64,000 bases of DNA from Hydractinia symbiolongicarpus (taxonomy: Eukaryota > Cnidaria > Hydrozoa > Anthoathecata > Hydractiniidae): the NCBI RefSeq assembly GCF_029227915.1, contig NC_079884.1, positions 25,668,001 through 25,732,000 of the forward strand, read 5' to 3'. Of this stretch, positions 1-12,486 are shown piece by piece. Both the position numbers and the translations under genes were made by a program. The notes under the pieces were generated by a model. It did not search any database. It worked only from the letters and a program-made list of their open reading frames with translations, and was not told the DNA's origin. Within the stretch, counting starts at the first letter, position 1. The number at the start of each line of letters is the position of its first letter.

Positions 1-3000
1 AGGATATAGATAGTATGAATGATACTGCAGAGGAGAGTCAGGAATTGAATAACTCACACGGCAAATCTGAAGGGATTGAAATAAACTCTAGCTGTGTACC
101 ACACAGTAGTTCATCAATGAACCAGACACTGCAGCAATCAGGCTCAGATTCAGTACATAATACAGATACAATCTCCTCACAAGGTCTTGTTTTGACCAAC
201 ATAGCACCATGTCCAATGGCAGCATCAATCACATCAATGTTTGCAGCCCCTCAGCATGAAAGAACTGAAGATGATGAGGATAATGTTGATGTTGGGAATG
301 ATGATGAAGAGGAGGAGGAGGATAAAAATGCTGCTGCTTTATTTCATGTTGCTGAGAGTTTGTTATTGCTTAAAGAATCAAGTAGTCCATGGAAATGTAA
401 GTTGTTATTTATATAAGGAATAATAAATACAGAAAATCTGCCGTAATGTTTATAATTAATAACTTTGGACTTGAAAATATTAAAACGAATAGGTGTGCAA
501 ATAAAAGTTTCACTTCTTTTAATCTTTATAGTTATAGAACTGAAACTTATCAATGAAACCTACTTATTATATAGCTCCTACAAATTCCTAATCACTAATT
601 GTTGTTTTCCAATTGCTCAAAAGGCTCTTTTCATATTTTTGAAAAATCTTGATCTGTCCTCAAGATTTTTGAATTTAAGTCATTTATATAAATATTAATA
701 CTTGCAATTTCTTCTGAGCTAAACTTTCAAGTCTTATATCTCGGAAACCAATAAAAAGGTTTTCCAAAAAATAAAAAGATTTAAGGAAATTTTTCTAGTT
801 CTTTCATAAGAAATCAACTTAATTTTTGGAGAATAAAATTTAAATTTCACAAGAACTAATTTTCGCGAAGTTGTCAATTTTGTAAGAATTAAATTTTGCG
901 TATTTTCCGATAATTTTTTTTTTTAATTTATACCATTTTTCAAATCGTGATACAATGTTTTCAAATTGAAAAATGTTTTACTGGTCATAACAAATATCGT
1001 TAAGCAAAAAACACAAATATTAAGAATCTAAAGTAGACTGTCTGATAAGCAACAAGTGTTACGAAAAAAATATTATTCACAAAGCGAAAATCTTATGCTG
1101 ACCTTATGAATTTTGGAACCTTAAAGAGTGAGAAAGAAATGTCGACTTCAAGTGTATATAGTTATTTGAATGAGTACACATGCATAGTTTCTTCAAATTT
1201 TTTTTACCATCTTTAGTTTGCGTTTCGTGTAAACAAGCAGTGAATGGATACTGTACTATCCATGGAAATCCTATGGACAGTCTGCCAAAAACAAAAGCTG
1301 TTCTATCTCTCCCAAGTTCTATGTCTATTCAGACTAGCTCTATACCTCATGCCGGACTGGGAGTGTTTGCCTTGACAACATTTGAGGTTGGTTCTTTGTT
1401 TGGACCCATGGATGGTGAAAAGTTGTCAGCTAGGGACCATGCACAGAGAGGAAATAATCCATATGTTTGGGAAGTAAGATTAATTTTCTTCTTATTAAAG
1501 TTACATTTCATGTGTTCAGTTTATAATATGTATTTGATCTTCTTGGGTTAGGTTTATGAAGAAAATCGCAAATCTATTTCTCATTTTCTTGATTGTATGG
1601 ATGAAGGGAAAAGTAACTGGATGCGTTTCATAAATTGTGCACGTTTCGAAGAAGAACAAAATCTGATTGCTGAGCAATACGACAAACTGCTGTTTTACAA
1701 GACCTACAAAAAAGTTCTGCCAGGACAGGTTCGTGTTTTGCCTTTAACCCTGGATATAATTGTTGTCTATATTGGTATGTGAGATTAAGTGTTTCAAACA
1801 GAAGTAACAACACCAGTTTCGTCTCTTCGTTCATTTTTTTGATGACATTTTGGCTGTAACCGGCCATTATCAAGTCATATTCACACAATATACAAGCTGG
1901 TATAATAGATTTAAATAATTAGATCGTATGATACATTTATTGTTAATCAGCGAATAAGAATAAAGGAAGTGATGCTATGTTTTTATTGAGAGAAGGTTTG
2001 TCTCCATGGATTAATAAACCTTCCTTTAGCTCTAAATCATAATTATTTCTAGCGATGGAGAGTATTGAAAAATTCTCTAAACAAGTGCGACTGACTTGAC
2101 AGTATACTGCATGTCTAAACACAGCAGAAAAATGCGAAGTTTTGTGACTTTATGGTTAAATCTGAAATGCCCATGTACTCACTTGCTAGTACTTTCAAAT
2201 ACCCTAATGTTTTGCCTAGCATTGCAGTTTTTGCACTTAAACTTGTATACAACGTGTGAACTTTAAAGCAACCATATCACCAAATCTCAAACCTGAAGAA
2301 AACATAACCTTGACCTTACAAGATGGTCAAGCTTGAAAAACGTTTTTTTCTAAACGTGTGCGATATTTAAGTGATACATTGGCCAAAAATGGCAATATTT
2401 CAAGAACTTCACGTTTTGAGACAGTTGATACGACAAACTTGAAACAATTTGTCAAGAAATGTCTTAATACAACAACCAATTAAGCTGGAAATGTATTTAT
2501 TTTTTAAAATATTTGTCTCAAGTTTTCCTGGATATAATGCCTTAGAAAATGCTCTTTTTTGTCTATTTCTGCAGCTATTCTTCAAAAGCTTATCTTTAGC
2601 AAACTTAAAACCAAATAAAGATTGCTATAATTATAATAGTCGTTGACAGTGCTGGGTTTTTTTGTAATAATGATCCTAATATTCCTGGATGACCTTTCTG
2701 TTTTTTTTTTATTTCTCTTTGTCTCTCTGGATTTCTCTCTCTGTCTTTTTTTTTCACCTCTTCCTTCCTTCCTTCCTTTCTTTCATTATATCTCTCTTTC
2801 TTTTTTTTTTGTAGGAAAGTTATTGGGGGGAGACTGTGCCCCCCCTGCCTCCCTCCCCCCCCCCCCACGGTTACAGCACTGGTTGATGTCAACGTAAAGA
2901 CACTGCAGTATCGCCAGCAAGTGTCTGTGACTACGAGAAAACAGGGAATGCTAAAATCAAAGAAGAAGCTGAACCCAATTCTACTTTCCCCGCACTGGAA

Positions 3001-5231
3001 ACTAACTCACATGGCGTGAACATTTTAAGTACACACGCTCAGAAACTTTTCTGTTCCTGTCCGTTCCATTCCGCAAAAACATTTTCTTGAAGTGGAAAAT
3101 GCCTTTTGGGGAGGTGTGCGTACAAGCTGAAATACCTTAGCATCTCGAATTTATAAAGCAAATCTTATGTTTGTATAGAGGATACCAAAGTTTTCGTGGA
3201 CTAATTGACCTTGCTTCTGCATGAAAATTATATAACAAAAGGTTTTGTAAAAACCTTTTTAAATGAATTTCTAAGTGCTCTCAGGTCAGTCAAACGGTGT
3301 CAATCACGTCTGGAAATTACACCTCACTTTGTAAATCGTTTTCTAAATACATGCGCTTTTTCAAATGCTCTTTTGGTTGGTGAATGGTTACACATTGGAC
3401 AGCCACTTGGATATGGACCCTAAAAAATTTTAATTTAATTTGAGGCCTAGACCCTTGCAATTGGGTAGCTTTATAAATGTTTACATACTATGTCTATGTT
3501 ACCATAGATGTTACGCAGGAAATGATTTGCCACATATTTGGTAGTACTACGTTATTGATATGGAAATTTCGCTCTTTGGCAAACATTCCTCATTTTTTCT
3601 TATCTTAAAAATTTTATTTCTAGGAACTGCTTGTCTGGTATGGAAATGCATATGGACGTGAGTTACGTGAACAGTTTCAGTGTCCCATAAAAACATTACC
3701 TATCGAAGGCGATGTTTATTACGGAGCTATAGAAAGTAATAAAGAGATTGACTGTCAATCAGAAAGTATATCTGGAGAAATGGAACTTGGAAAATGGAAG
3801 CTAAGACAAAGCTACGTCAAAACTGGAGTAACAGAAAGTGAATGTGATAACACAGAGATAGGTAGTAGTAGTAGTAGTTTCGTTACTGTATTTTCTTAAA
3901 AGTTTGTTCGTATTTTTGTGGTGTTGCATAAAAACGATAGAGGAAGAAGACAGTCTGTGGACCTTTGTTATGGTTATGTTTGGGTATGTTTATTACGCGT
4001 CTCTAAAAAAATCAATTTCGAGAATTTTCAAGAAAAAGAGCATATTACTGTTTTGCATTTGGAAAAAATTTCAATAAGGGTTAAAATATTTTCCACTTTT
4101 TCTAACTTCTAACAATCTTCGACTTCGTATCCACCCAAATCTCTAACTCCAGCGAACATATTTTTATCGCGTTGTGTGAAATTTTCCATTTGCAATTTTT
4201 GGCCATTGAGAAAAAGAATAAAGACCGCAAATTTCCAAAAAAATGGATTTTTCTTTTTGACTACCTCATTTGATAAGTTCAGTTTTAAAGTTCAGCAACC
4301 TTTATGTCTGCTATTGTTTCGCATGTTAAAATACAAATACAAATGTCTTATTTTTTGGCATCAAAAATTCCTACTGTAAGAAAAGTCTTTTATTCTCCTA
4401 CATTTATTCTCCTCCTGGGGGCCCTTAACTAATGAACTGTTCTATTTTCTAGAGTTGAATTTCACCTGTAAGTCATGCGGAGCTATGTTTGACTCCCTAT
4501 ATTACCTACAACGACACAACCAGTTTGTTTGTCCGGCATCATCAAAAGTCCGATGTTATGTCTGTTCGAAGCGTTTCAACAGCGTGTATTCGTTAGAAAG
4601 ACACAAAAAGAGAGGTCACGACATTCAAAAACAATTTTCTTGCTTACTGTGTTCAGCTGCTTTTACGTCGAAGGGTAACTTGAGAGTACACGTCAATACT
4701 CATTTGAATGTTAAAGAACACAGGTGTGAATATTGCGGGATGAAATTCTCGAGAAGTACGTTTTTACGAAGTCACGTGTTAGCAGTGCACCAGAAAGAAA
4801 AACCGTACGTTTGTCCCACATGTGGTCGAAAGTTTAGTCGATCAGACTCGTTGAATCGTCATCGAAACATCCATAAGAAAGCAAAAAACATATTGTGTGA
4901 AGTATGCGGGGCGAGATTCAATTCAAACGATTCGTTGAGACATCATATGAGGACACTTCACAGTGCAGATGCTGAGATGACTAGAGGTGAATGTAGTGAG
5001 TGTGGAATAGTGTATGATGATATTACAACACACGAAGCGTATGTCCATCAAATTAAGAAAAAAGCGAAATGTACTGTGTGTTCAAAAGAAGTTGTCAATC
5101 TGTTATCGCATATGACGTCGCACAAAACAGCTGGTTTTACGCAATGTCCATTGTGTGGTCTGTATTTTATGCGTCTTAATGGACATATGAAGATACATTA
5201 TAACATGGAGGAAAAAGAGAAGGTTTTGTAA
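1..5231 (+). CDS. PRDM9-like PR/SET domain zinc-finger histone methyltransferase (5' end outside window)
   Basis: Exons read from splice sites: ..1-396, 1217-1473, 1552-1728, 3624-3861, 4453-5231 (TAA). Frame is open at the left edge; counted from the ATG at 15 the visible part is about 610 aa. An acidic N-terminal stretch (residues about 80-105, DDEEEEEDK) precedes a zinc knuckle (CVSC..GYC..H, about 129-143) typical of the PRDM7/9/11 group. The PR/SET domain follows (about 155-290) with GLGVF, NWMRFINCA, EEEQN and LVWYG; the last holds the tyrosine needed for H3K4 methyl transfer in PRDM9. The last exon encodes about nine C2H2 fingers, the first and last ones degenerate. Known role of the family: H3K4/K36 trimethylation at DNA sites chosen by the fingers, which sets meiotic recombination hotspots in vertebrates. 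The fingers are diverged from each other, not a minisatellite as in mammals. KRAB/SSXRD domains, if any, lie outside. Family call firm; meiotic role inferred. Confidence 0.85.
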
Positions 5232-5488
5232 TAAGAGCTTTTTGAAATTTATTTTACGTATTTTTACTTATTAATTTTTAATGATAGGTAGTTGTTTTTA
5301 GGATTTGGTGTTTTAGACGCATACGTGACGCATACGTGATGAACATGGTTCTGAAAATTTCTAGAATATTCTGGAATTTTTTCCTGGTGGGTTGAATTTT
5401 TAAAAATCAAGAATTGCCTTGAATAGTATTTTAAAAAAGAATAAATGTCAATTTGTCCTGTAATCTACTTGAAGATTTGATCCTAAAT

Positions 5489-5494
5489 AATAAA
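5489..5494 (+). terminator. polyadenylation signal AATAAA of the PRDM9-like gene
   Basis: AATAAA about 260 bases after the TAA stop; the nearest good signal for the main transcript. Confidence 0.5.
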
Positions 5495-7116
5495 GCAAGA
5501 AAAATATGTTTTGCAATTTTGGAATTTAAATGTTCTGTGCTCACCATGTCGTACCCGCGTAGATGTCGGTGTGTTGATTGTATTTGGTACAATTCTTTTT
5601 GTTAAGAAAATAGTCAACAATAATACTGACTATTTGACGAGTAATATTTATTAACAATCAGAATATAACAACGGAAGTCGCACCCTCTACGGTTGATTTT
5701 ATCTGACGGTAATATTTTTCGATTTATAAAGATAATCCCCCTGAAATGTATGAATCTGGCGAGCTTTTTCATAAAATTCTCACGCTTGCATAGGAGAACT
5801 TGCGTTTTTCCGAAAGTGTATATACAATTGTTTTTATAGATAAAGTTTAAAAAATATAAAGATGGCAAAAGGAATAAGACACAATAAAGTGAAGACTGTG
5901 AGTTGTTTTTAATTACAAATATTTTTGTTGTTGTTGCTTTGGTATACCTTAAGTTGGTGATTTTTACGAAGGTTAATGAAAGCGCGAAAATTCTCGGAAA
6001 TGTCAATTGGCGAAAATATATCTTCAAAAGTCAATCTTCGCAAAATTTAGTTTAATCAAAAATGATATTTTTAGGGTTTTTTCTCAATAAGCGCGCTTTG
6101 CAAGCTTTCTTTCATATTTTGTTGTTATTACTTTTTTAATCACTTCGATAATATCAACCCATTGACTTTTCCACTAATTGCTTTGCCTTACTCGCCTTGT
6201 GATAAAGATACTTGGCGATGTAAATATTCGTCTGGGGCTGACAGCACAGTTCCTTCAACCTTATTTTTTGTACATTTGTATAAAAGCGATATCTCTTCTA
6301 ATGATTGGTACGGGTAAAGGTAGAATTATTCGCAATCAATATATAATTGGTCCATTTGCGGAAAAAAATTTTCACGTAAAATAGTCCTTGTCACTTATCT
6401 GAAATTAATTGGTTGCGAAAATTATTCTTGGCGAAAATTGCGTTTGTAAGGTATTTATTCTATTTTGTTGTTGTTTTTTGTTTATGTACTCTATTTACTG
6501 CTTTTTAATCAGGACTTGGTTTTTGTCAACCTTGCATGTCAGGTATACAAATACTGACCTATACTATACCAACATATTAACCCGAGTTTAAAAAAACATG
6601 TATATTGCCATTTTTCAGTTTTCTTTTAAGCTCGTACTTTACAGACCAGAACCCTAGTATATCGATATAATTTTTTTTTCGTAAGAATTAATTTTGGTTT
6701 GACCTAGTTTATTTAGGACTATAATTTAAAATTTAATCTCTAAACTAGTACGCCTATTTAGCTGTCTGTAACGCGAAGTTGGTTCGTTCTGAAGGGCGTA
6801 CAAAGTAGGAAATTTTTACCTATTTTTCTTGGACACCGGCGAAGTAGATAACTACGTTATACTAGAAATCTGCGCATTTTGTCTGTGGGTTTTTTATCAA
6901 GAGGCAAGAACTAGTTCTTAAATGATTCTTAAAATTTAGAAATATATTTTTGCCCTATTTCATCGTTTCCAGTAAATTCCATTTTGAGAGGGAGAGGCAA
7001 TTTTCACGCTTGATCTTGTGTTTTAAACCTAGCGTTTTTTATAGAGTATGCTCGCCAAAAACAATATTTTAGTGGTTATTTTCTCTTGGTCAGTAAAAAT
7101 TTTGATATCTTTTTAG
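5495..7116. other. AT-rich intergenic or intronic stretch
   Basis: No convincing coding exon. It holds scattered GCGAAAA/TTTTCGC modules near 5980-6050 and 6410-6440, similar to those near 860-900 and 23290-23420, probably debris of a dispersed element. Confidence 0.5.
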
Positions 7117-8017
7117 GCTTCCCAAAAACGTTTTAACCGGTTAAAACGCGTGCAGAATAAACAAAAGAAAAAACTGTCGACTGCAAAGAAGAAACAAATG
7201 ATAGATGGAATTTCTCAATCAAGTACGGAAAACACAAAGTAAGTACCTTTAAATCTACTTGAAACAATATTATTCGTATAAACTGTCAGTTACTTTGTTC
7301 CGGGTATCACGGGAATGGCGGCACGCCCACACACGCTTACTTCACTGTGCAGGTTTTCATTGGTACTTACTTTTAGGAGTTTATCTAGTCGACAGAAGAA
7401 GATTCTGGTAAGAGAGTTGAGGCGGGTTGAAAAAGAGAAAACAAAAATGGAAGGTAATGATGTTCATTTTGTTTTGTATATGTGATATTTTGACTACGTT
7501 GCTTGTGAAGATGTGATTGTGGAGAGACTGAACTGCAACCAACTTGGTCAATGTTAGATCAGATCTGGGTTAGAATGAAAATTTATTGAATAGGTCCTAT
7601 AAAATCTTATTTTTTTTGGAATTCTTTCGACAGGGGCGACAAAATACTCGTTTTTAATGTATAAATTTTTTTTACGGTTTTTCGTGTCGTAGTGCCACGC
7701 GTCATTAATCGCGCGTTTTATCTTAATGTCCGTGACGGAAGGACAATATGAAATTTGCATCATGACACTCTGCTTCATCAACGCCTAAGGTAGTTTTTCT
7801 TTCAATACTAGCTAATGTGTCCTTCCGTTTTTAAATTATTATCAAATATTTGCGAACATAATAACATACGACGATAGCACATTATATTTAACTTCGACCA
7901 AGGCACAAACAACACTTAACTTTTGTTTTAGTATCAACTGAGAATAACACACCGTCCAATTTAAAACCGTCTAAATCGAAACCGAAAAATGATTCCATGG
8001 AAGTAGATGCGTCGTAG
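7117..8017 (+). CDS. three terminal exons of an unidentified lysine-rich protein
   Basis: Exons 7117-7238, 7377-7453 and 7932-8017 (TAG) have good acceptors and donors (GTAAGT, GTAATG) and join in one frame to give 94 residues. They read as a highly basic, partly helical tail (RFNRLKRVQNKQKKKL..., SSRQKKILVRELRRVEKEK) ending in MEVDAS. I do not recognise a domain. No start codon exon is visible upstream. The first exon is in phase 0, which is also the phase that would result if the last PRDM9-like exon used a cryptic donor (AAG|GTTTTG at 5224) just before its stop, so this could be an alternative C-terminus of that gene or the end of a separate small gene. The splice pattern makes it real coding sequence more likely than not. 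Confidence 0.5.
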
Positions 8018-8142
8018 TCGGACCGTCACTGTACGCCGCATACCAATCTCGTATATGTGCATCATTTTGTTCACACCATGATGATATAATGAACTTACCC
8101 GTTTGTGTAGAAGGAAGATTATATTTATAGATTTCGATGATT

Positions 8143-8182
8143 TTTATTTTCGTTTTTCCTCCAAGACCTCAAATACAATAAA
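8143..8182. terminator. overlapping convergent polyadenylation signals
   Basis: AATAAA on + at 8177-8182 serves the upstream + exons; TTTATT at 8143-8148 reads AATAAA on - for the 7TM gene ending at 8264. The signals cross, so the two 3' UTRs should overlap. Confidence 0.45.
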
Positions 8183-8263
8183 GCTAATGTTATAATCATG
8201 CTAACCAACACGAATTATCTATATTTTCGCGCACCAAAAGAACTAAATGTGTACATTAATTCT

Positions 8264-11220
8264 CTATTTTAAGAAAGCGTTTTCTGCAAACACACCGACC
8301 AATGTCAAAAGAAGAACGATAAAAAATGATACTCTGTCCCATGTGATTGTAACTTTACCCAATGAGAAGCCAATCGTATCCAAGGTGAGTTCTAAAAATT
8401 TGATATATTTCTCGTAATTAAATTTCTTTCGCGGCATGCTTTTAAATTTCCCAACGGTTTGCGCTACTCGTACGACGTTACCGAATCTTTGTTTTACTGT
8501 CTGTTTATCTTTTACCTCCGAGTGCTTCGATAGCTTCACTCCTTCTTTAAAATCATGCACCGAATTGCCTTGGTTCTGTTCAGGTGGGTCGTCACTTTTC
8601 TGTTCCTGTCCGGTGACTTTTATTTCTTTTTTTCCGGAATAGTTAGTCGAGCTTTTGCTCTGTTTGGTAACAAACCGAAGTAAACTTTTTCTTTTTGATT
8701 TAACTCTTTCATACTTGTTATTATTGTCTTTATTTACAGGTGGTTGGCTGGGACAGCAAAGCTCCATATTAATGACGTGATATGATTTATTTTCTGTGTC
8801 TACTAAACTGTCGCCATTTTTTTCGTCCTGATTTTTTTCTTTGTCCAACGCTTCCTCTTTTTCTTTACGTTCACGCTCCGCTTTTCTACGTCGTATATTT
8901 TCCAGACCAGCCCGCCAATTTGGTTGTGGAAGTTTTGATATTTCTTCTTTTGTTGGCGGTTTTCGGCACCATATTTCATCGTATTTTTCTGGGATTTCAA
9001 CCCAAGAATGTATGACGATTAGTTTCAGTTTATGATATGCTGAAGTGACTAACGCCCCACCAATTAAGGGCGTTACTGTCCATAATAAAGGCGCAATGGC
9101 AAACCATACATATATGGCGTATCTTTGTATAAATAAAAAGTTGTAAGCATTCACTACGAAGGAGACACTCGTAGCAACCAGAAGAACTGCCAGTACAACC
9201 TGAAAAGAAAAATAGTGTGAACGTTTCGCAATTATCGCTGGATTGCATCTAATACGTGTCAGTTTTAAAATATAAACTTTCGAGGTTTATCTCAAAGAGC
9301 TCCGCGGACAAAAATATTGTATTGTCCTACCGAAGTGTTTTCAGAGGCTTCTCGCAAAAGTTTCGTTCTCATAGAAAATTGGTTGACAGCTTCTTGGAAT
9401 GACATAGATGGTGGATGAGATTTCAGTTCATTGCCAATATAATCTGTAAACAAAGAAGACAGTGCCAATAGGCTACTTATATTAAATTTACTGACATATT
9501 GCAACGTAACGTGAAATTAAAGTAAGGCCTGGTACACATTGAAAAAAGTACCTTAAAGTTAAAAGCATCAATTTTGAAATTTTAAAAAAAATTATATTTG
9601 ATAGTTTTGCAAAAATTCTTTCTCAGTCCGGTGTATTGATGTAAGGATTTATATCTGTTCTAAATATGTTAACTTGTCCCCCAGGGCTCTTCTACGAGTC
9701 TTCCCAGCATACCCACACATAAGAGATTAGGAAACGAGATGGTTAAGAAGACTTACTGTTAAAAATTTTTTGGGAGTGCACCACAGTATAGAAAATGATA
9801 GAATTGAAGAGCAGTATCAGAAACATCATGTAGTAAATATGAGATAAACTTGTAAAACGCAAAATATTGAGTAGCACTTCTACTGATGTAGAGAAAGGGT
9901 TCGAAGTTGTGTGATTTTTCGAATTTCCGAATGATATAGTCAATGCATTGTCGTAGGCATAGCAACCATACTGCGCAGCTGCCCCAGAAACAGAACAAGC
10001 GGCCAATAACATCGGTGTAACCTAAAAGAAGACACGATTTTTATACATTAAACTTCGAAAAGATTGAAATAAAATTAAAAACAAGCACTGCATCCACAAT
10101 TGACGACAAAAAAATTAACACAGGACCCAAATTGATAACAGTGTTTCCAGTACTGAAGTGGCTATCTGGTATAAACATTCGGAATAATAATAATTCAACG
10201 GCTTTTTTCGAAGTTTGCAAAGAGCATCAATTTGCAAATACTCTGCAGCCGAAAGAGTAACAACTCTATATGTTTAAGAGGTGTTTAGAGTGCGCTGGTC
10301 GCACTTTCTTACATGTTAGAATTGCGGAATAATCAATGTCAGGTCCCATGAAGTGCCGAAATATCGCACAAAGAAGTCATGCTGACGTCGACAAAAATTA
10401 GCACAGCTTAAGAGTTTAGATTTAACCAAATAACTAGGTCTTAAACCCGCTGTAAGCATTGATAAGTGAATTTTCACAAGTTTAAATTTTGTAAACCTAA
10501 TGCAGAAACAGTCCAAAATTTGCAATCTGGTTCCAACATTTTTTGATAATGTTTATCGTTAAAAATACTTTATCATTCCTGACGAATAGGAATGTAAAAA
10601 TTGAAAAAGCGCCAAAATTAAATGCAAAATCTTTATATCCGGGATATAATCAGCATAAACTCGCTTACCTTAAAAATAAACTTCAATTTTTTTAACGTCG
10701 GCAAATAAATAACATCTTTGGTCAGCTTTTTGACAAGTCGTACATACCACCGCATACTGTGTCGAATCATAAAAGCAGTACACATAACAAACATTACCAA
10801 ATAAATACCAATCGAAGTGGCCCATGACACGTGGAAAACATCGTGAGCTTCGTAAAAATCAAAAGCAAAATGTATACACAAATTCATGACCCATAAAAGC
10901 AGTCCGAGGTAGCCCTTGCATGTATTAAACGGTCGTTTCGTGTCACCAATCACTGCAGAAAGTAAATAAACACGCCTTTGAATGTACAAAAATGTTTGGT
11001 ATATTTCTGTGTGGTAAACAGCATGGTGTGAAGTTTGTTTTTGCTCGGTTTTGACATTTATATCTTTTTGAGAATTTTTCTCGTCTTTTACTCCGTTGTA
11101 AAAGATACTGCGCATGTTGATGTACATTTCTCCTGTTTCAGCTGGCCTAACTTTCTTGCCTAAAGAAAGAAGGAATATATAACAACAGTGTATCTGGCGT
11201 TGAACCATTACTTTCTCCAT
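8264..11220 (-). CDS. seven-TM protein resembling the gustatory receptor-like (GRL) family
   Basis: Exons 11220-10669 (in a continuous reading from ATG 11220; the exon begins at 11222), 10021-9757, 9443-9331, 9199-8264 (TAG) join in frame to 621 codons. I see seven hydrophobic spans: about 103-121, 131-153, 185-204, 244-264, 311-331, 337-365 and 598-617, with a hydrophilic N-terminus. The order, the conserved-looking stretch before TM5-6 (NQFSMRTKLLREASENTS) and a last TM preceded by ITWDR resemble the insect/cnidarian GR-like ion channel superfamily, but I do not see the full TYxxxxxQF motif of insect GRs. Odd: a 230-residue lysine/glutamate-rich cytoplasmic loop (RRRKAERERKEKEE...) sits between TM6 and TM7. 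Family sequences in this superfamily diverge strongly, so the call rests on topology. An additional 5' exon is possible because the ATG lies two bases after an acceptor. Confidence 0.5.
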
Positions 11221-11549
11221 ATCTGTAATGAAGGTGTAGAAATAGCGTCATCGCAAATTATTATCTAGAATTTTTCACAATGTGAGTTGAACTTTAAAAG
11301 TATATACAATGTATATAAATATTAAAATCCAGTTACCACATTTTATTGGTGTAATATGCACAAACCTGTACAAACTTTTGGATAACAACCCTGATTTCGT
11401 ATTTGAACTAAGAATCACATCTTTTCTGATAACCTCAACTGACTTTTCGAATAAACTGATATAATTTTAGTCATTCTAAGTGTAAGTTTTTTTTTCAAGT
11501 GAAGTTTTTAAAAGACCAACCAGAAAAGGTTTTTAAAATAGAAATACAA

Positions 11550-11812
11550 GTGACTACGAGTCAGACTACGAGTGACTAAAAGTGAGTAGGAGTGACTACA
11601 AGCGAGTACGAGTGACTACAATTGAGTACAAGTGACTACAAGTTAGTACAATGAGAGCGAGCGACTACAAGTGAGTACGAGTGACAGCAAGTGACTACGA
11701 GTCAGACTACGAGTGACTACAAGTAGGGTCCAATGACTACAAGTGACTATAAGTGACTACGAGTCAGACTACGAGTGACTGTGAGTCAGAATACGAGCGA
11801 CCACAAGCATAT
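11550..11812. repeat. degenerate minisatellite, unit about 10-12 bases (GAGTGACTACAA-like)
   Basis: GTGACTACRAGT words repeat over about 260 bases with variants such as GAGTCAGACTAC and GAGTGACAGCAA; higher-order blocks (AGTCAGACTACGAGTGACT) recur at about 11560, 11700 and 11764. Confidence 0.85.
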
Positions 11813-11926
11813 AATATAATAAGTATAAATTGCTATAAATCATTTTTCGTTGCATATGAAAGTTTCTGAATTATTTTGATGCTTCAGCATTTTTTTTTAA
11901 ACAAGTTTCTTATCAATACGTGTATT

Positions 11927-11980
11927 CATTTATTCATTCATTCATTCATTCATTCATTCATTCATTCATTCATTCATTCA
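11927..11980. repeat. (ATTC)n microsatellite
   Basis: About 13 uninterrupted ATTC units. Confidence 0.95.
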
Positions 11981-12457
11981 TTTTTATTATTTTGCTTTAA
12001 CCTTTAATGTTTTGGCAGGGAATAACGCACAGGTCGTTCTTAATTATTATTATTGTTTATTTCTATTATTATTTATTATACTTGTTATAAATATTAAAAT
12101 ACATCTTACGTAAAAAAAACGCTAGCTAACACTTACATCAATCTTTCAAAATGTAATCATTTTAAATATATGGCGGTTTTCCTCACTTTTACAACTTTAA
12201 CTTACCAAATAATTGAAATTTCTCTTTCTTCATCCTTTTTTATCTTTTTTTTTAAAAAGTTTCTCTTTTTAAATTGTTATTCATTATTCAACACAGAGCC
12301 ACACATCTGGCGATTACGTTCAATAAATAAATGTTTACAAGATTATTAAATATTAACTACGTTGTATATTATTTCCTATTGCGTGCAGCATACAACTTGA
12401 TTCTTTTTAGTGCCCAAACATTCCCCTTCCAGCATAAGACACTATTTTGTTGTTTTT

Positions 12458-12486
12458 GTTGCTATTGTTGTTGTTGTTGTTGTTGT
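12458..12486. repeat. (TTG)n microsatellite
   Basis: TGTTGTTGTTG run, nine or so units. Confidence 0.8.

Noticed and set aside
5614-6027. 137-codon ORF on -
   Set aside because: No motif; contains the dispersed GCGAAAA repeat modules.
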